From: Adlercreutzia rubneri
GTDB taxonomy: Bacteria > Actinomycetota > Coriobacteriia > Coriobacteriales > Eggerthellaceae
Direction of reading: 5' to 3'
DNA length: 64,000 nt
Assembly (NCBI RefSeq): GCF_009755265.1
Contig: NZ_WPOO01000009.1
Coordinates: forward strand, 1 to 64,000
A model generated the notes under the pieces. That model did no database searches, was not told where the DNA came from, and saw only the letters and a program-made list of their open reading frames with translations. The position numbers and the translations under genes are program-made. This document shows positions 63,268 to 64,000 of this stretch, piece by piece; the stretch's first letter is position 1; each line of letters starts with the position of its first letter.

Positions 63268-64000
63268 TCACAGCACGCCTCCGGCCAGCTCCAAATCATC
63301 CGCGCAAGCTGCGCGATCGGGCAAAGTGCGCTCAGCCTCGCCCCTCGCTGCGGCGTCGGAAGCGCTGCCCAACCGCATGATCACGGTAGCGCGGAACACG
63401 CCGTCCTCGATGGCGCATTCCAAAGATCCCCCGTGTCGTTGCGCGATGCCGGAGATAATAGAAAGCCCCCAGCCATGAGCCTCATCCCAGGTGCGCTGCC
63501 GCTTGCGCGACCGTTTCGCGGACTCCTCCCAGGCAACGCGATCGGCTTCGGAGATGCTGTTTTTGGCCTCAATCACCAAATGGCCCTGCCGCACCGAGGA
63601 GCGCAGCGACAGAAACGGCTCGCCCGACGCGCCCGGCTCGCTCGACGCGCTCGACGCGCTCGACGCACCCAGCTCGCTCGACGCGCCCGGGCCGCCCGCA
63701 TCCCACGCCCGCAAAGCAGCCGCCAGACCATTGTCCGCGAGATTCGCAATCACCGCGCACAACTCCACCGCCGGCACCCCCACGTTGTGGGGTATCTCAA
63801 GGGAGAACCGGGGGCGCACGCCCGCTTCCTCGCACGCCTTCAGCTTCATCGTCGCCACCGCATCGGCCGAGCGATGCTCGCACAGGCGAAAGGCCGTCGA
63901 GCCCATGATGTCGACAGCGCGCGAAAGCCGCTCCTGGGCGCTCCCCTCCTCTTGCTCGCGCAGGCGTCGCACCGCCTCGTCCATCTCCTCCGCCACCTCG
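63268..64000 (-). CDS. C-terminal part of a GHKL sensor histidine kinase (runs off the right edge)
   Basis: At least 243 residues; the start lies beyond the window. DHp-like helix with IMGSTAFRLCEHRSADAVAT, N box VIANLADNGLAAALRAW, G box GWGLSIISGIAQRHGGSLE. A Ser/Ala/Gly-rich insertion (SSELGASSASSASSEPGASG) breaks the ATPase domain. It belongs to the same GHKL class as the split kinase at 59450-61272 and may be a diverged paralogue. Confidence 0.8.
   Translation of the reverse strand, partial: EVAEEMDEAVRRLREQEEGSAQERLSRAVDIMGSTAFRLCEHRSADAVATMKLKACEEAGVRPRFSLEIPHNVGVPAVELCAVIANLADNGLAAALRAWDAGGPGASSELGASSASSASSEPGASGEPFLSLRSSVRQGHLVIEAKNSISEADRVAWEESAKRSRKRQRTWDEAHGWGLSIISGIAQRHGGSLECAIEDGVFRATVIMRLGSASDAAARGEAERTLPDRAACADDLELAGGVL

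Overview
The window is a GC-rich bacterial chromosome segment of 64 kb with dense genes, short intergenic spaces and frequent GTG/TTG starts. I infer an anaerobic gut-type actinobacterium of the Coriobacteriia, most likely Eggerthellaceae. The basis is the mix of a putrescine carbamoyltransferase/agmatine deiminase cluster, a Tat-exported DMSO-reductase-family enzyme whose leader also carries a lipobox-like motif, LuxR-type regulators (one membrane-anchored), a fused AccD-AccA, a FabK enoyl reductase, diaminopimelate dehydrogenase and a T-box leader. No rRNA, tRNA, CRISPR array, prophage or complete insertion sequence was seen.

Layout. 1-6.0 kb: a partial gene, a HelD-type helicase, and an alpha/beta hydrolase overlapping a condensation-fold acyltransferase with a membrane tail. 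6.0-9.5 kb: a four-gene ECF transporter behind a T-box riboswitch whose best specifier reads UGG (Trp). 9.7-14.5 kb: a LuxR regulator divergent from putrescine carbamoyltransferase, an amino-acid/polyamine permease and agmatine deiminase. 14.8-17.5 kb: DAHP synthase with chorismate mutase, an HdeD-like membrane protein, and an AbrB-like protein with a coupled unknown partner. 17.8-25 kb: DmsB/DmsA-like oxidoreductase, an AAA ATPase with an unusual repeat-rich promoter, and slipin, GntR and NrfD-like genes. 25.4-34.5 kb: UppP, a membrane LuxR protein, an acyltransferase, an rRNA methyltransferase, a Ser/Thr kinase with an HTH partner, and an ABC transporter. 34.8-40 kb: a C39-like peptidase, a VanRS-like two-component system and diaminopimelate dehydrogenase.

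40.2-48.9 kb is a near-complete type II fatty acid synthesis locus: fabK-fabD-fabG-fabF-fabZ-accDA on the minus strand and fabH divergent. The AccDA fusion carries an extra N-terminal region that resembles a biotin carboxylase N-domain. 49-54.3 kb holds a CapA-like phosphatase, a tail-anchored protein, a sortase-like secreted protein, Ppx/GppA and a TIM-barrel protein. 54.5-58.4 kb holds thrH, then an operon of an Elp3-like radical SAM/GNAT enzyme, a Trm9-like methyltransferase and a small Cys-rich protein. 58.4-64 kb holds a LytTR response regulator with two membrane proteins that look like a split histidine kinase, a muramoyl amidase lipoprotein, and the 3' end of another GHKL kinase.

Several dispersed repeat families run through the intergenic spaces. 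The first is three pairs of inverted 16-20 bp arms with the core TTTCGAGTTGTTAGA, each pair enclosing 93-123 bp of unrelated sequence. The second is a REP-like double hairpin starting CCGTAGGG, with three full copies and one half copy. There are also locus-specific dyads. The most interesting candidates for undescribed biology are the Elp3/Trm9-like pair, the split kinase, the paired inverted-repeat family and the biotin-carboxylase-like AccDA extension.
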